Shown here one piece after another: positions 37,604-45,824 of a stretch of 64,000 bases of DNA. The notes beneath the pieces were generated by a model, which was not told where the DNA came from, ran no database searches, and worked only from the letters and a program-made list of their open reading frames with translations. Location: the NCBI RefSeq assembly GCF_000192475.1, contig NZ_AEYW01000025.1, positions 62,001 to 126,000 on the forward strand. The letters run 5' to 3'. The stretch's first letter is position 1, and each line of letters starts with the position of its first letter. Made by a program: the position numbers and the translations under genes. The DNA is from Ruegeria conchae (lineage in GTDB: Bacteria; Pseudomonadota; Alphaproteobacteria; Rhodobacterales; Rhodobacteraceae).

Positions 37604-38677
37604 ATGGACGATCTTAAGGCAAAATATCTGGGCCAAATCGCCGAAGCTGGCGATGAAAACGCGCTTGAGGCGATCCGCGTCGCTGCCGTGGGCAAAAAAG
37701 GCGAGGTCGCGCTGAAGATGCGCGAGCTGGGCAAGATGACGCCCGAGGAACGCCAGGTTGCTGGCCCAGCGCTGAACGCCCTGAAGGATGAGATCAACTC
37801 GGCCCTGTCGGCCAAGAAAGCAGCGCTTGCTGATGCGGCGCTGGATGAGCGTCTGCGCACCGAATGGCTGGACGTCACCCTGCCGACCCGCGCGCGCCGT
37901 CAGGGTTCGATCCACCCGGTCAGCCAGGCGACCGAGGAATTGACCGCGATCTTTGCCGAACTGGGCTTCTCGGTGGCCGAAGGGCCGCGGATCGAGACCG
38001 ACTGGCACAACTTTGATGCCCTGAACATCCCCGGCCACCACCCCGCGCGGGCTGAGATGGACACTTTCTACATGCACCGCGCCGAGGGTGATAACCGTCC
38101 GCCGCACGTGCTGCGCACCCATACCTCTCCGGTTCAGATTCGCTCGATGGAGCTGCAGGGCGCGCCGATCCGCGTGATCTGCCCGGGCGGCGTCTACCGC
38201 GCCGATTATGACCAGACCCACACGCCGATGTTCCATCAGGTCGAGGGGCTGGCCATCGACAAGGACATCTCGATGGCCAACCTAAAATGGGTTCTGGAAG
38301 AGTTCGTGAAAGCGTTCTTCGAGGTCGACGATGTCGAACTGCGCTTCCGCGCCTCGCACTTCCCCTTTACCGAGCCGTCGGCCGAGGTCGATATCCGCTG
38401 TTCCTGGGATAACGGTCAGCTGAAGATCGGCGAGGGCGACGACTGGATGGAGATTCTGGGCTCGGGCATGGTCCACCCCAAGGTAATCGCCGCCGGTGGC
38501 ATCGACCCCGAGGTCTATCAGGGCTTTGCCTTTGGTATCGGCATCGACCGTCTGGCGATGCTGAAGTACGGCATTCCGGATTTGCGGGCGTTTTTTGATT
38601 CAGATTTGCGGTGGTTGCGGCACTACGGATTTGCAGCGCTGGATATGCCGAACCTGCATGGTGGTTTGTCGCGGTAG
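37604..38677 (+). CDS. pheS: Phenylalanine-tRNA ligase alpha subunit
   Basis: Catalytic subunit of the alpha2-beta2 synthetase, 357 residues. N-terminal coiled coil (1-90), then the class II core: motif 2 with [19 protein letters not shown] and motif 3 [18 protein letters not shown]. The partner pheT does not follow directly: it starts 2.26 kb downstream at 40937, after two membrane-protein genes, a palindrome block, an esterase and a cupin. Confidence 0.98.
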   Translation: MDDLKAKYLGQIAEAGDENALEAIRVAAVGKKGEVALKMRELGKMTPEERQVAGPALNALKDEINSALSAKKAALADAALDERLRTEWLDVTLPTRARRQGSIHPVSQATEELTAIFAELGFSVAEGPRIETDWHNFDALNIPGHHPARAEMDTFYMHRAEGDNRPPHVLRTHTSPVQIRSMELQGAPIRVICPGGVYRADYDQTHTPMFHQVEGLAIDKDISMANLKWVLEEFVKAFFEVDDVELRFRASHFPFTEPSAEVDIRCSWDNGQLKIGEGDDWMEILGSGMVHPKVIAAGGIDPEVYQGFAFGIGIDRLAMLKYGIPDLRAFFDSDLRWLRHYGFAALDMPNLHGGLSR

Positions 38678-38685
38678 GTAGATCA

Positions 38686-38997
38686 TTGGACGACTGGCTG
38701 ACGTTATATCGTGATTGGTGGAAGCTTAGGGTTTCCAAACAGCCGCTTCATTGGTTCATATGTTTGTTCTTCGCGGTGTTTATTCCACCAACACTTGTAT
38801 CTTGGGTGTGGGAAAGTTCATCGACAGCAGTCTTGATTGCTTTTGTAGTCTCAGCAATTTTGTTTCTGCCGGGACTACTCGTTGCTGGGCTCGAATTTTT
38901 GCTGCCCGGTGCTTTTCAAGTGCGAGATCGACTGCAAAGAGACAAAACCTTAGACCTAATCCAAAAACGGAATTCTAGTTTTTGGAATTGGTGGTAA
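38686..38997 (+). CDS. Small membrane protein between pheS and pheT
   Basis: 103 residues if TTG 38686 is the start (GGTAGG a few bases upstream); the open frame extends back into pheS. Two helices are seen (WFICLFFAVFIPPTLVSWVW and AVLIAFVVSAILFLPGLLV), then a charged tail ending in FWNWW. Codon use is AT-richer than in pheS and pheT, a sign of later arrival. No family recognised. The next gene starts three bases after the stop. Confidence 0.6.
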   Translation: MDDWLTLYRDWWKLRVSKQPLHWFICLFFAVFIPPTLVSWVWESSSTAVLIAFVVSAILFLPGLLVAGLEFLLPGAFQVRDRLQRDKTLDLIQKRNSSFWNWW

Positions 38998-39000
38998 GAC

Positions 39001-39297
39001 TTGTACCTGTTCAGCATTTATCTCGCTAAGTATTATGACTGGTCCTATTCGTTTTCCAGCCGTCACCGTCGGTGGGTTGGACTTGCGATACTCTTCGCGT
39101 GGTATTGGGTATTTATTGGAATTGTTAGTTTACTTCCAGGTTGGGTTGCTGGCTTAGCTTTACTCATATCCGCGCCATTCTCGGGCCTGTTCATGATTGC
39201 GCATCATCGCGTTTGGGAAAAAAGAGATGAAAGCACGCGTGATCAACAATCTCAGTTTTGGAAAACCAAGAAACTCATTGATCGATTCAAGAGGTAA
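39001..39297 (+). CDS. Second small membrane protein between pheS and pheT
   Basis: 98 residues from TTG 39001, three bases after the previous stop. Two helices (GLAILFAWYWVFIGIVSLL and WVAGLALLISAPFSGLFMIA) and a basic tail (KTKKLIDRFKR). It resembles its neighbour in layout and AT-rich codon use, and the two may act together. No family recognised. A block of long palindromes begins 24 bases after its stop. Confidence 0.55.
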   Translation: MYLFSIYLAKYYDWSYSFSSRHRRWVGLAILFAWYWVFIGIVSLLPGWVAGLALLISAPFSGLFMIAHHRVWEKRDESTRDQQSQFWKTKKLIDRFKR

Positions 39298-39321
39298 GTG
39301 CGGAGCAAAGGCCGATAGGCC

Positions 39322-39464
39322 GCCGCGCTATCGCCAGACCGCCCGCACGGGCTGGCGATTTGTCTCCGTTAACGCTCCGTTTGAGCGTTTCGCGGATTTG
39401 GCTGGCATAAAGTGCTCGGCACAGCCCGAGGATCGCCACCCCCGCGGTCTGGCGATAGCGCGGC
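39322..39464. repeat. 143-base element bounded by 21-bp inverted repeats
   Basis: Arms at 39322-39342 and 39444-39464 are perfect reverse complements (21 bp; core CTATCGCCAGACCGC). Inside is a smaller GCCCG-CA-CGGGC hairpin. No ORF of note lies inside. It could fold as one long stem in RNA or DNA. Shape suggests a non-coding repeat such as a small miniature element; other copies in the genome would settle it. Confidence 0.7.
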
Positions 39465-39480
39465 TTTGTAGCTTGATCCG

Positions 39481-39541
39481 GTGTAGGGTGGGGTTTCACC
39501 CCACAGTGGGGCGGTTGGTGGGGTGAAACCCCACCCTACAC
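39481..39541. repeat. Perfect 24-bp inverted repeat (REP-like hairpin)
   Basis: Arms 39481-39504 and 39518-39541 are exact reverse complements with a 13-base loop. The arm contains GTAGGGTGGGGTTTCACC, a sequence style known from REP-type repeats of many Proteobacteria. It lies 17 bases from the first palindromic element and 47 bases before the esterase start. Confidence 0.8.
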
Positions 39542-39587
39542 CAATATGTTATGTGACAGTGCGGCAGACGTCGCTAGGCTCCGGCTT

Positions 39588-40391
39588 ATGATCTATCGAC
39601 TGCTTTTTCTTCTGCTGACCGCGACTCCGGCCTTTGCGATGGGGCCGTGGAAATCTAACTGCCACGGCGATACCGCCTGTGAGATCGACGACCGTTCGTA
39701 TCATGTGCTGGAACCTGAAGGTTGGGATGGCGAAACGCCTCTGCCGGTGCTGTTGCATTTCCACGGCTGGGCGCGGCAAGGCGATGTAGTGGTGAACCAT
39801 CAACGCATCGCCGGGGCAACCAAGCTGCGCGATGTGCTGCTGGTGGCTCCGAACGGGCTGGGCAAAAGCTGGAATTTCTGGACCGCTGATACCGCAGACG
39901 TGCCGTTCGCTGATCGGGTTTTGGAGGATGTGGCCAAAAACTATCCCATTGATCCTGAACGCATCTATGTTTCGGGCTATTCCTATGGCGGCGCGATGGC
40001 GTGGCGCTTTGTCTGCCAGTCGGGAAATGACATCGCAGCGCTACTAGCGGTTGCGGGCTCGATCCGCCAGACCGAGGATTGCCCGGAAGCTCCGCGCGAG
40101 GTGCGCCATGTGCACGGGCTTGACGATACGGTGATGGATTTTCCCTTTGGGCCAGACGGGGATACGACCTATCCGGTGGCGCTGTGGAAGGCCAAGTTCG
40201 ACTGCAACGGCGCGACCCCGCGCGGGGATTGGAGCGTGAAGCCGTTTCTGACGCTCAGCCGGATAGAGTGGACCGATTGCGTGCAGGGGCAGGTCACGCT
40301 GGATACGCATCCGGGCGGGCATTTCATTCCTCACGGCTGGATCGGCTGGCAGTTGGACGAGCTTTTGGGCCGAACGCCAACTTATCCATAA
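39588..40391 (+). CDS. Secreted esterase, polyhydroxybutyrate-depolymerase (LpqC) family
   Basis: Alpha/beta hydrolase of 267 residues from ATG 39588. Signal peptide MIYRLLFLLLTATPAFA (1-17). Catalytic Ser132 in GYSYGGAMAW; Asp179 or 180 in VHGLDD; His245 in HPGGHFIPHG; PVLLHFHGWA forms the oxyanion region. Several Cys (e.g. CHGDTACE) suggest disulphides after export. Natural substrate unknown: feruloyl esters and short polyesters are cleaved by relatives. It lies between pheS and pheT. Confidence 0.88.
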   Translation: MIYRLLFLLLTATPAFAMGPWKSNCHGDTACEIDDRSYHVLEPEGWDGETPLPVLLHFHGWARQGDVVVNHQRIAGATKLRDVLLVAPNGLGKSWNFWTADTADVPFADRVLEDVAKNYPIDPERIYVSGYSYGGAMAWRFVCQSGNDIAALLAVAGSIRQTEDCPEAPREVRHVHGLDDTVMDFPFGPDGDTTYPVALWKAKFDCNGATPRGDWSVKPFLTLSRIEWTDCVQGQVTLDTHPGGHFIPHGWIGWQLDELLGRTPTYP

Positions 40392-40451
40392 CCGTTGACT
40401 TCGCTGCCGCAGCGCGATCACTTGCCAGAGCACAATCATAGGAGATGACTC

Positions 40452-40859
40452 GTGAAACCGCTTCTGCTGGGTGCACTGATCCTTGCCGCCACTAATGTCC
40501 AGGCAAAGGATACATACCCGCCGGTTGAATTGCTGTTGCAGACCGATACCTCGATCATCGGCGAGCCACTGGAATATCCGGCAGGGCAGGCTGAAATCAC
40601 TTTGGCGATCGTCACCATGCAACCGGGACAGCAGACAGGCGACCACCGTCATGATGCACCGTTGGCGGCCTATGTTCTTGAGGGCGAGATCACCGTTGAC
40701 TATGGCGACGCTGGTACGCGTGTCTACAGAACCGGGGATGCCTTTGTCGAAGCCTTCCGCTCGACCCATGCCGGGGTGAATACGGGTAGCGGGATCGCGC
40801 GTATTCTGGCTGTATTTGCCGGGTCGGACGCTGTTTCGAACACGGTTGCCGAAGACTAG
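40452..40859 (+). CDS. Secreted cupin-domain protein
   Basis: 135 residues from GTG 40452 with AGGAGA 7 bases upstream. Signal peptide MKPLLLGALILAATNVQA. The cupin core has HRHDAPLAAYVLEGEITVDYG, with the paired His and Glu metal ligands of motif 1 intact; motif 2 is degenerate (EAFRSTHAGVNTG, one His). Likely binds a metal; function unknown. It is 60 bases after the esterase and 77 before pheT. Confidence 0.85.
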   Translation: MKPLLLGALILAATNVQAKDTYPPVELLLQTDTSIIGEPLEYPAGQAEITLAIVTMQPGQQTGDHRHDAPLAAYVLEGEITVDYGDAGTRVYRTGDAFVEAFRSTHAGVNTGSGIARILAVFAGSDAVSNTVAED

Positions 40860-40936
40860 GCCAACGGCCTCTTTCCCCTGTGTACAATATCCGCTACATG
40901 CGGTCTGACCCGAGATTTACTGGCGGATGACGACCG

Positions 40937-43333
40937 ATGAAATTCACTCTTTCCTGGCTGAAAGACCACCTCGATACTGACGCTTCGGTGGTTGAGATTG
41001 CCGAGGCGCTGACCGACCTCGGACTTGAGGTCGAAGATATCGTCAATCCGGCGGACCGGCTGGCGGGCTTTACGCTGGGCCATGTGAAACATGCCGAGAA
41101 ACACCCCGACGCCGACAAGCTTCGAGTTTGTACGGTTGAGACCGACGAGGGCGACCTGCAGATCATCTGTGGCGCACCCAACGCGCGCGAAGGCATCACT
41201 GTCGTCGTGTGTAAGCCGGGCATGTATATCCCCGGTCTGGATATCACCATCAGCGTTGGCAAGATTCGAGGTGTCGAAAGCTTTGGCATGATGGCGTCCG
41301 AACGCGAGCTGGAGCTGTCGGACGAGCATGACGGAATTATCGAGCTGCCTTCGGGCGAGATCGGTGACAAGTTTATCGACTGGCTGGCCGAGAACGAGCC
41401 GTCGAAGGTTGACCCGATGATCGAGATTGCGATCACGCCAAACCGCCCGGATGCGCTGGGTGTTGAGGGGATTGCGCGCGATCTGGCTGCTCGTGGTTTG
41501 GGCACGCTGAAGGTGCGCGACTATGTGCCGGTGCCAGGTGATTTCGAAAGCCCGATCAAGTTGTCGATCGACGAGGATACGCTGGACGGCGCACCGCATT
41601 TCACCGGTCGGCTTATCAAGGGTGTTAAGAACGGTCCTAGCCCGCAATGGCTGCAGGATCAGCTAAAGGCGATTGGTCTGCGTCCGATCTCGGCTCTGGT
41701 GGATATCACCAACTATATGACCTTCGATCACAACCGCCCGCTGCACGTATTCGATGCCGACAAGGTGCAGGGTAACCTACGCGTTCACCGTGCCAAAGGC
41801 GGCGAGAAGTTGGTTGCTCTGGATGAGAAGGAATACACACTACAGCCCGGCATGATGGTGATTTCGGACGACAAAGGCCCGGAATCAATCGCCGGTATCA
41901 TGGGCGGTGAGGAAACCGGCTGCACCGAGGAGACGGTGAACGTCTTCCTTGAAAGCGCGTTCTGGGATCATGTGCAGATCGCCCTGACGGGCCGTGCGCT
42001 GAAAATCAATTCGGATGCGCGCTATCGCTTCGAACGTGGGGTCGACCCGGAATACACCCGCGAAGGGTTGGAGCACGCGACGCAGATGATCCTGGATATC
42101 TGCGGCGGTGAAGCCTCGAACGTGGTTGAGGCGGGCAATGCGCCGAACCACGCGCGGGCCTACAAGCTGGATGCGGCGCGAGTGCAGTCTCTGGTCGGGA
42201 TGGAAATCCCGGAAAGCGAGCAGCGGCAAACCCTGACCCGTTTGGGCTTCCGTCTGGATGGAGAGATGGCGCACGTGCCCAGCTGGCGACCAGACATCAT
42301 GGGGGAAGCTGATCTGGTGGAAGAGGTTGCGCGGATTGCTTCACTGACCAAGCTGCAGGGTATTCCTCTGCCACGCACCACGGCGGGTATCCCCAAACCG
42401 GTCATGACGCCGACGCAGCGCCGCCAGTCGATGGCGCGAAGGACTTGTGCCGCACTGGGGTATAATGAATGTGTATCCTACACCTTCATAGATCAGGCCT
42501 CGGCTGCGCTGTTTGGCGGTGGCGACGCGGCAACCATGCTGGAAAACCCGATCTCGTCCGAGATGAGTCATATGCGCCCCGATCTGCTGCCCGGTTTGCT
42601 GCAGGCGGCGGCGCGCAATCAGGCGCGGGGTTACGCAGATCTGGCTCTGTTTGAGGTCGGTCCGGTGTTCCACGATGGCGAGCCGGGGGATCAGCAGACG
42701 CAAATCACCGGCCTGTTGGTTGGGCGCAGCGGCCCCAAGGATGTGCACGGTGCGTCCCGCCCGGTGGACTTGTTCGATGCGAAAGCCGACGCCGAGGCGG
42801 CGCTGGCTGCCATTGGCGCACCCGCGAAGGTTCAGATTTTGCGCGGAGGAGATACCTGGTGGCATCCGGGTCGGCACGGCAAGATTTGTCTGGGCCCGAA
42901 AAAGGTTCTGGGCGTTTTTGGTGAACTGCATCCGCTCGTGTTGCAGGCAATGGAAATCAAAGGCCCGGCAGTGGCGTTCACCATCTGGCCGGATCAGGTT
43001 CCGATGTCGCGTAAATCGGGTGCGACCCGTTCAGCGCTGGAGTTGCGCGACCTGCAGGCGGTTGAGCGTGACTTTGCGTTTGTCGTTGATGCCAATATAG
43101 AGGCGCTAACGCTGGTGAATGCAGCTGCAGGGGCCGACAAGGCACTGATTGAAGACGTTCGGGTGTTTGACGAGTTCATCGGGGGTAGCCTTGGTGAAGG
43201 GAAGAAATCCCTGGCCATTACCGTTCGGCTGCAGCCATCTGACTCGACCCTCAAGGAAAAGGACATCGAAGAGGTCAGTGCAAAGATCGTCGAGAAAGTG
43301 GCGAAAGCGACTGGTGGCGTGCTGCGCGGCTGA
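40937..43333 (+). CDS. pheT: Phenylalanine-tRNA ligase beta subunit
   Basis: Non-catalytic subunit that binds and edits tRNA-Phe, 798 residues. N-terminal EMAP-like tRNA-binding fold (about 40-150: GFTLGHVKHAEKHPDADKLRVC), B3/B4 editing domain (about 205-375), B5 domain, class II-like fold, and the C-terminal FDX-ACB anticodon domain (VERDFAFVVDANIEALTLV to the end). Complete. Separated from pheS by 2.26 kb. A good intrinsic terminator follows. Confidence 0.98.
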   Translation: MKFTLSWLKDHLDTDASVVEIAEALTDLGLEVEDIVNPADRLAGFTLGHVKHAEKHPDADKLRVCTVETDEGDLQIICGAPNAREGITVVVCKPGMYIPGLDITISVGKIRGVESFGMMASERELELSDEHDGIIELPSGEIGDKFIDWLAENEPSKVDPMIEIAITPNRPDALGVEGIARDLAARGLGTLKVRDYVPVPGDFESPIKLSIDEDTLDGAPHFTGRLIKGVKNGPSPQWLQDQLKAIGLRPISALVDITNYMTFDHNRPLHVFDADKVQGNLRVHRAKGGEKLVALDEKEYTLQPGMMVISDDKGPESIAGIMGGEETGCTEETVNVFLESAFWDHVQIALTGRALKINSDARYRFERGVDPEYTREGLEHATQMILDICGGEASNVVEAGNAPNHARAYKLDAARVQSLVGMEIPESEQRQTLTRLGFRLDGEMAHVPSWRPDIMGEADLVEEVARIASLTKLQGIPLPRTTAGIPKPVMTPTQRRQSMARRTCAALGYNECVSYTFIDQASAALFGGGDAATMLENPISSEMSHMRPDLLPGLLQAAARNQARGYADLALFEVGPVFHDGEPGDQQTQITGLLVGRSGPKDVHGASRPVDLFDAKADAEAALAAIGAPAKVQILRGGDTWWHPGRHGKICLGPKKVLGVFGELHPLVLQAMEIKGPAVAFTIWPDQVPMSRKSGATRSALELRDLQAVERDFAFVVDANIEALTLVNAAAGADKALIEDVRVFDEFIGGSLGEGKKSLAITVRLQPSDSTLKEKDIEEVSAKIVEKVAKATGGVLRG

Positions 43334-43372
43334 GGATGTTTCCACCCAGGGTGGGACATATATGATATCACG

Positions 43373-43396
43373 AAGGGGCGGGCGCGCCCCTTTTTT
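43373..43396 (+). terminator. Intrinsic terminator of pheT
   Basis: GGGGCG (43375-43380), 4-base loop, CGCCCC (43385-43390), then six T; two A before the stem can pair with the first two T. It lies 39 bases after the pheT stop. Confidence 0.88.
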
Positions 43397-43412
43397 GCGG
43401 GAGGAACAAGTC

Positions 43413-43859
43413 ATGTTAAAAGTTTATCTTTCAGGTGAGATTCACACGGATTGGCGGGAACAGATTATCGGAGGTGCCGAGGGGCTGGACATAGAGTTTA
43501 GCAGCCCAGTGACAGATCATGATGCGTCGGATGATTGTGGCGTCGCGATTTTGGGGGCAGAGCCAAACAAGTATTGGCATGACCACAAGGGTGCGATGGT
43601 GAACGCGATCCGAACCCGCAAGGGGATTTCAGACGCTGATGTGGTCGTTGTACGCTTCGGGGACAAATACAAGCAGTGGAATGCAGCCTTTGATGCCGGC
43701 TACGCGGCGGCCTTGGGCAAATCGATCATCGTGTTACATGGAGCCGATCATCAACACGCTTTGAAAGAGGTGGACGCGGCCGCGCTTGCGGTGGCGGAAG
43801 AGCCCGCGCAGGTTGTCGAGATTCTGCGTTACGTCGAGACAGGCCGATTGCCAGGCTGA
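43413..43859 (+). CDS. YtoQ-family protein
   Basis: 148 residues from ATG 43413 with GGGAGG upstream. It matches the YtoQ family along its length: VYLSGEIHTDWREQI at the start, EPNKYWHDHKGA, ISDADVVVVRFGDKYKQWNAAFDAGYAAALGK. The fold is related to nucleoside 2-deoxyribosyltransferases (note DADVVVVRF and NAAFDAGYA), but no activity is established. It stands alone between pheT and a convergent GST gene. Confidence 0.9.
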   Translation: MLKVYLSGEIHTDWREQIIGGAEGLDIEFSSPVTDHDASDDCGVAILGAEPNKYWHDHKGAMVNAIRTRKGISDADVVVVRFGDKYKQWNAAFDAGYAAALGKSIIVLHGADHQHALKEVDAAALAVAEEPAQVVEILRYVETGRLPG

Positions 43860-43867
43860 ACGGCCCA

Positions 43868-43898
43868 AGGGCGTGCGGCTCTTTGGCGCCGCCGCCCT
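43868..43898. terminator. Hairpin between convergent ytoQ-like and GST genes
   Basis: AGGGCG-T-GCGGC pairs with GCCGC-CGCCCT (11 bp with one bulge), loop of 8. It starts 9 bases after the ytoQ-like stop and 11 before the GST stop, so it may serve both. No T run on either side. Confidence 0.5.
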
Positions 43899-43908
43899 GT
43901 GATTCAAG

Positions 43909-44607
43909 TTAATCTCGAGGCGGGATGGTCAGGCCCTTCTGAACTGCAGGCCTTTCCAGAAAACGGTCGAGATAGGCCGCTACATTGCTGTAGTTGTCCC
44001 AACCGAGGACCTCTTTGACGCCATAATAGTCGAGACCACGCAGCCAGGGTGCGATGGCTATGTCAGCGATCGAATAATCTCCGGCGATCCAATCCTGGCC
44101 GTTCAGCTGTGTTTCGAGGACGTTCAGCAAGCGTTTGCCCTCGGTCACATAGCGTTCGCGGGGGCGGGGGTCTTCGATCTCGCTGCCAGCGAATTTGTGG
44201 AAATACCCCAGCTGACCGAACATCGGCCCAACGCCGCCCATCTGGAACATCAGCCATTGGGTGACTAAATGTTTGTCCGCCTTGCTCTGCCCCAGCAGCA
44301 TGCCGCTTTTCTCGGCCAGATACAGCAGGATCGCTCCGCTTTCGAAAAGCCCCATCGGGACCCCATCGGGCCCGTTCGGATCAATGAGAGCCGGGATCTT
44401 GTTATTGGGATTTAGCGACAGAAATTCGGGACTTTTGACATCCGCATCTGCCAGCGTAACTAGATGTGCCTCGTAGGGAAGTCCGGTTTCCTCCAGCATG
44501 ATCGACGCTTTGACCCCGTTGGGCGTTGCATAGGAATAAAGTTGGATGCGATCAGGAAATTGCGGTGGCCATTTGGCCATGATCGGGAATGAGGTGGTGT
44601 CCAGCAT
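43909..44607 (-). CDS. Glutathione S-transferase (YghU/Ure2-like)
   Basis: 232 residues from ATG 44607 with AGGAG upstream. N-terminal thioredoxin-like domain (about 18-105: LYSYATPNGVKASIMLEE, NPNNKIPALID, FESGAILLYLAEK) and C-terminal helical domain with SIADIAIAPW. The Ser/Asn region TPNG matches nu-class enzymes that act on peroxides and disulphides with glutathione. A longer upstream frame overlaps the MscS gene start on the other strand and is not used. Confidence 0.93.
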   Translation of the reverse strand: MLDTTSFPIMAKWPPQFPDRIQLYSYATPNGVKASIMLEETGLPYEAHLVTLADADVKSPEFLSLNPNNKIPALIDPNGPDGVPMGLFESGAILLYLAEKSGMLLGQSKADKHLVTQWLMFQMGGVGPMFGQLGYFHKFAGSEIEDPRPRERYVTEGKRLLNVLETQLNGQDWIAGDYSIADIAIAPWLRGLDYYGVKEVLGWDNYSNVAAYLDRFLERPAVQKGLTIPPRD

Positions 44608-44781
44608 GATATGCTCCTGCAACAGGGTTATAGGTCTCAATGTGGTGGCATGAGCGCAGATTGTCAGGTGTTTGAGTGTGCAGGACCGGACAGTGACTGT
44701 TTGCTGGGGAACAGCAGGGGGAAAACTCGGAAATCCCGCACCTAGACCTGAGCGCAAAATTAGCCCAGACTTTTTAGCAAT

Positions 44782-44800
44782 CCCGCGCCAAAGGCGCGGG
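44782..44800. repeat. GC-rich hairpin upstream of the MscS gene
   Basis: CCCGCGCC-AAA-GGCGCGGG, an 8-bp perfect stem, followed by TTTGCTG. It is close in sequence to two other hairpins after the same gene (45687-45706 and 45743-45765), which suggests a small repeat family or reused terminator sequence. Confidence 0.55.
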
Positions 44801-44827
44801 TTTGCTGTTGGCGCAAAGGAGAAACGT

Positions 44828-45634
44828 GTGGAAGATGTCGTAACACAGGTGGGCGCATTTGGTCCGCTGATCATGAGCGCGATCAAAGCGTTGATCGTTC
44901 TGGTATTGGGTTGGATCGTCGCCGGAGCCATAAGTGGTCTGGTGCGGCGGCGGATCAACGCGACACCGCATATCGACCCGACTTTGGGGAATTTTGTTGC
45001 GAGCCTGGTGAAATGGGTGCTGTTGGCGATAGTCTTTGTCGCCGTACTGGGCATTTTCGGTATCGAGGCGACCAGCATTGTGGCCATTCTGGGTGCCGCA
45101 TCTTTGGCCATCGGTTTGGCGCTGCAGGGAACACTCAGTGATTTAGCCGCAGGCGTGATGCTGGTCGTGTTCCGGCCTTATAAGTTGGGCCAGTATGTCG
45201 ATATTGGTGGCACTGCAGGTACGGTGAAAGACCTGAACCTGTTCACGACCGAGCTTGTGACGCCGGATAACGTACAGATCATCGTGCCAAACGGTCAGGC
45301 TTGGGGTTCGGTGATCACAAACTACTCCGCCCATGACACGCGCCGGGTCGATCTGGTGTTCGGCATCGACTATGGCGACAGCGCGGATGAGGCGATGAAC
45401 ATCATTCAGGATGTGGCCAAGGCCGACAGTCGTATCATGGCTGATCCTGAGCCTTGGGTGCGGGTGACAAACCTTGGAGATAGCTCGGTTGATCTGACCG
45501 CTCGCCTGTGGTGTGCGGCGGCTGACTATTGGGATGTGAAGTTTGAACTTACCAAAGCGATCAAAGAAGCGTTTGACGCCAAGGGCGTATCCATCCCGTA
45601 TCCGCATTCAGTGGAGATACACAAAGAGGCGTAA
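44828..45634 (+). CDS. Small-conductance mechanosensitive channel (MscS family)
   Basis: Opens under membrane tension to release solutes in osmotic down-shock. 268 residues from GTG 44828, which has AAGGAG upstream; the open frame before it is not used. Three helices: about 10-35, 50-75, and the pore helix with SLAIGLALQGTLSDLAAGVML. The cytoplasmic beta domain follows (FRPYKLGQYVDIGGTAGTVKDLNLFTT begins it across residues 118-144). An intrinsic terminator lies downstream. Confidence 0.94.
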   Translation: MEDVVTQVGAFGPLIMSAIKALIVLVLGWIVAGAISGLVRRRINATPHIDPTLGNFVASLVKWVLLAIVFVAVLGIFGIEATSIVAILGAASLAIGLALQGTLSDLAAGVMLVVFRPYKLGQYVDIGGTAGTVKDLNLFTTELVTPDNVQIIVPNGQAWGSVITNYSAHDTRRVDLVFGIDYGDSADEAMNIIQDVAKADSRIMADPEPWVRVTNLGDSSVDLTARLWCAAADYWDVKFELTKAIKEAFDAKGVSIPYPHSVEIHKEA

Positions 45635-45686
45635 GCCTCCCGCCCGTCGCTCGGGCATTGAATTGCCCTCCTCCGGTTGGGCCGCG

Positions 45687-45716
45687 CACCGCGCCAAAGC
45701 GCGGTGTACTTTTTTT
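45687..45716 (+). terminator. Intrinsic terminator of the MscS gene
   Basis: CACCGCGC-CAAA-GCGCGGTG, an 8-bp perfect stem (45687-45694 with 45699-45706), then TAC and seven T. Confidence 0.82.
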
Positions 45717-45742
45717 GTGTGACCGTTGGTTCAAAAACAATA

Positions 45743-45765
45743 GCGCCGCGCTTTTGGCGCGGTGC
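45743..45765. repeat. Third copy of the GCGC hairpin near the MscS gene
   Basis: GCGCCGCGC-TTTTG-GCGCGGTGC, 9 bp with one G-T pair. Read on the minus strand it is followed by TATTGTTTTTG, so it may be a second terminator for ald. Confidence 0.5.
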
Positions 45766-45780
45766 CAGGCCCAAGTCTGT

Positions 45781-45807
45781 AAAGCGTCCTTTGGAAAAGG
45801 ACGCTTT
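45781..45807 (-). terminator. Terminator of ald
   Basis: AAAGCGTCCTTT (45781-45792) pairs exactly with AAAGGACGCTTT (45796-45807), a 12-bp stem with a 3-base loop, 17 bases past the ald stop. On the minus strand the stem itself ends in TTT. Confidence 0.75.
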
Positions 45808-45824
45808 CAGAGGCGGGAGTACTC

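Noticed and set aside
39298..39587. CRISPR array or tRNA-like element in the palindrome block
   Set aside because: The repeats are inverted, not direct and spaced, and no cloverleaf could be drawn.
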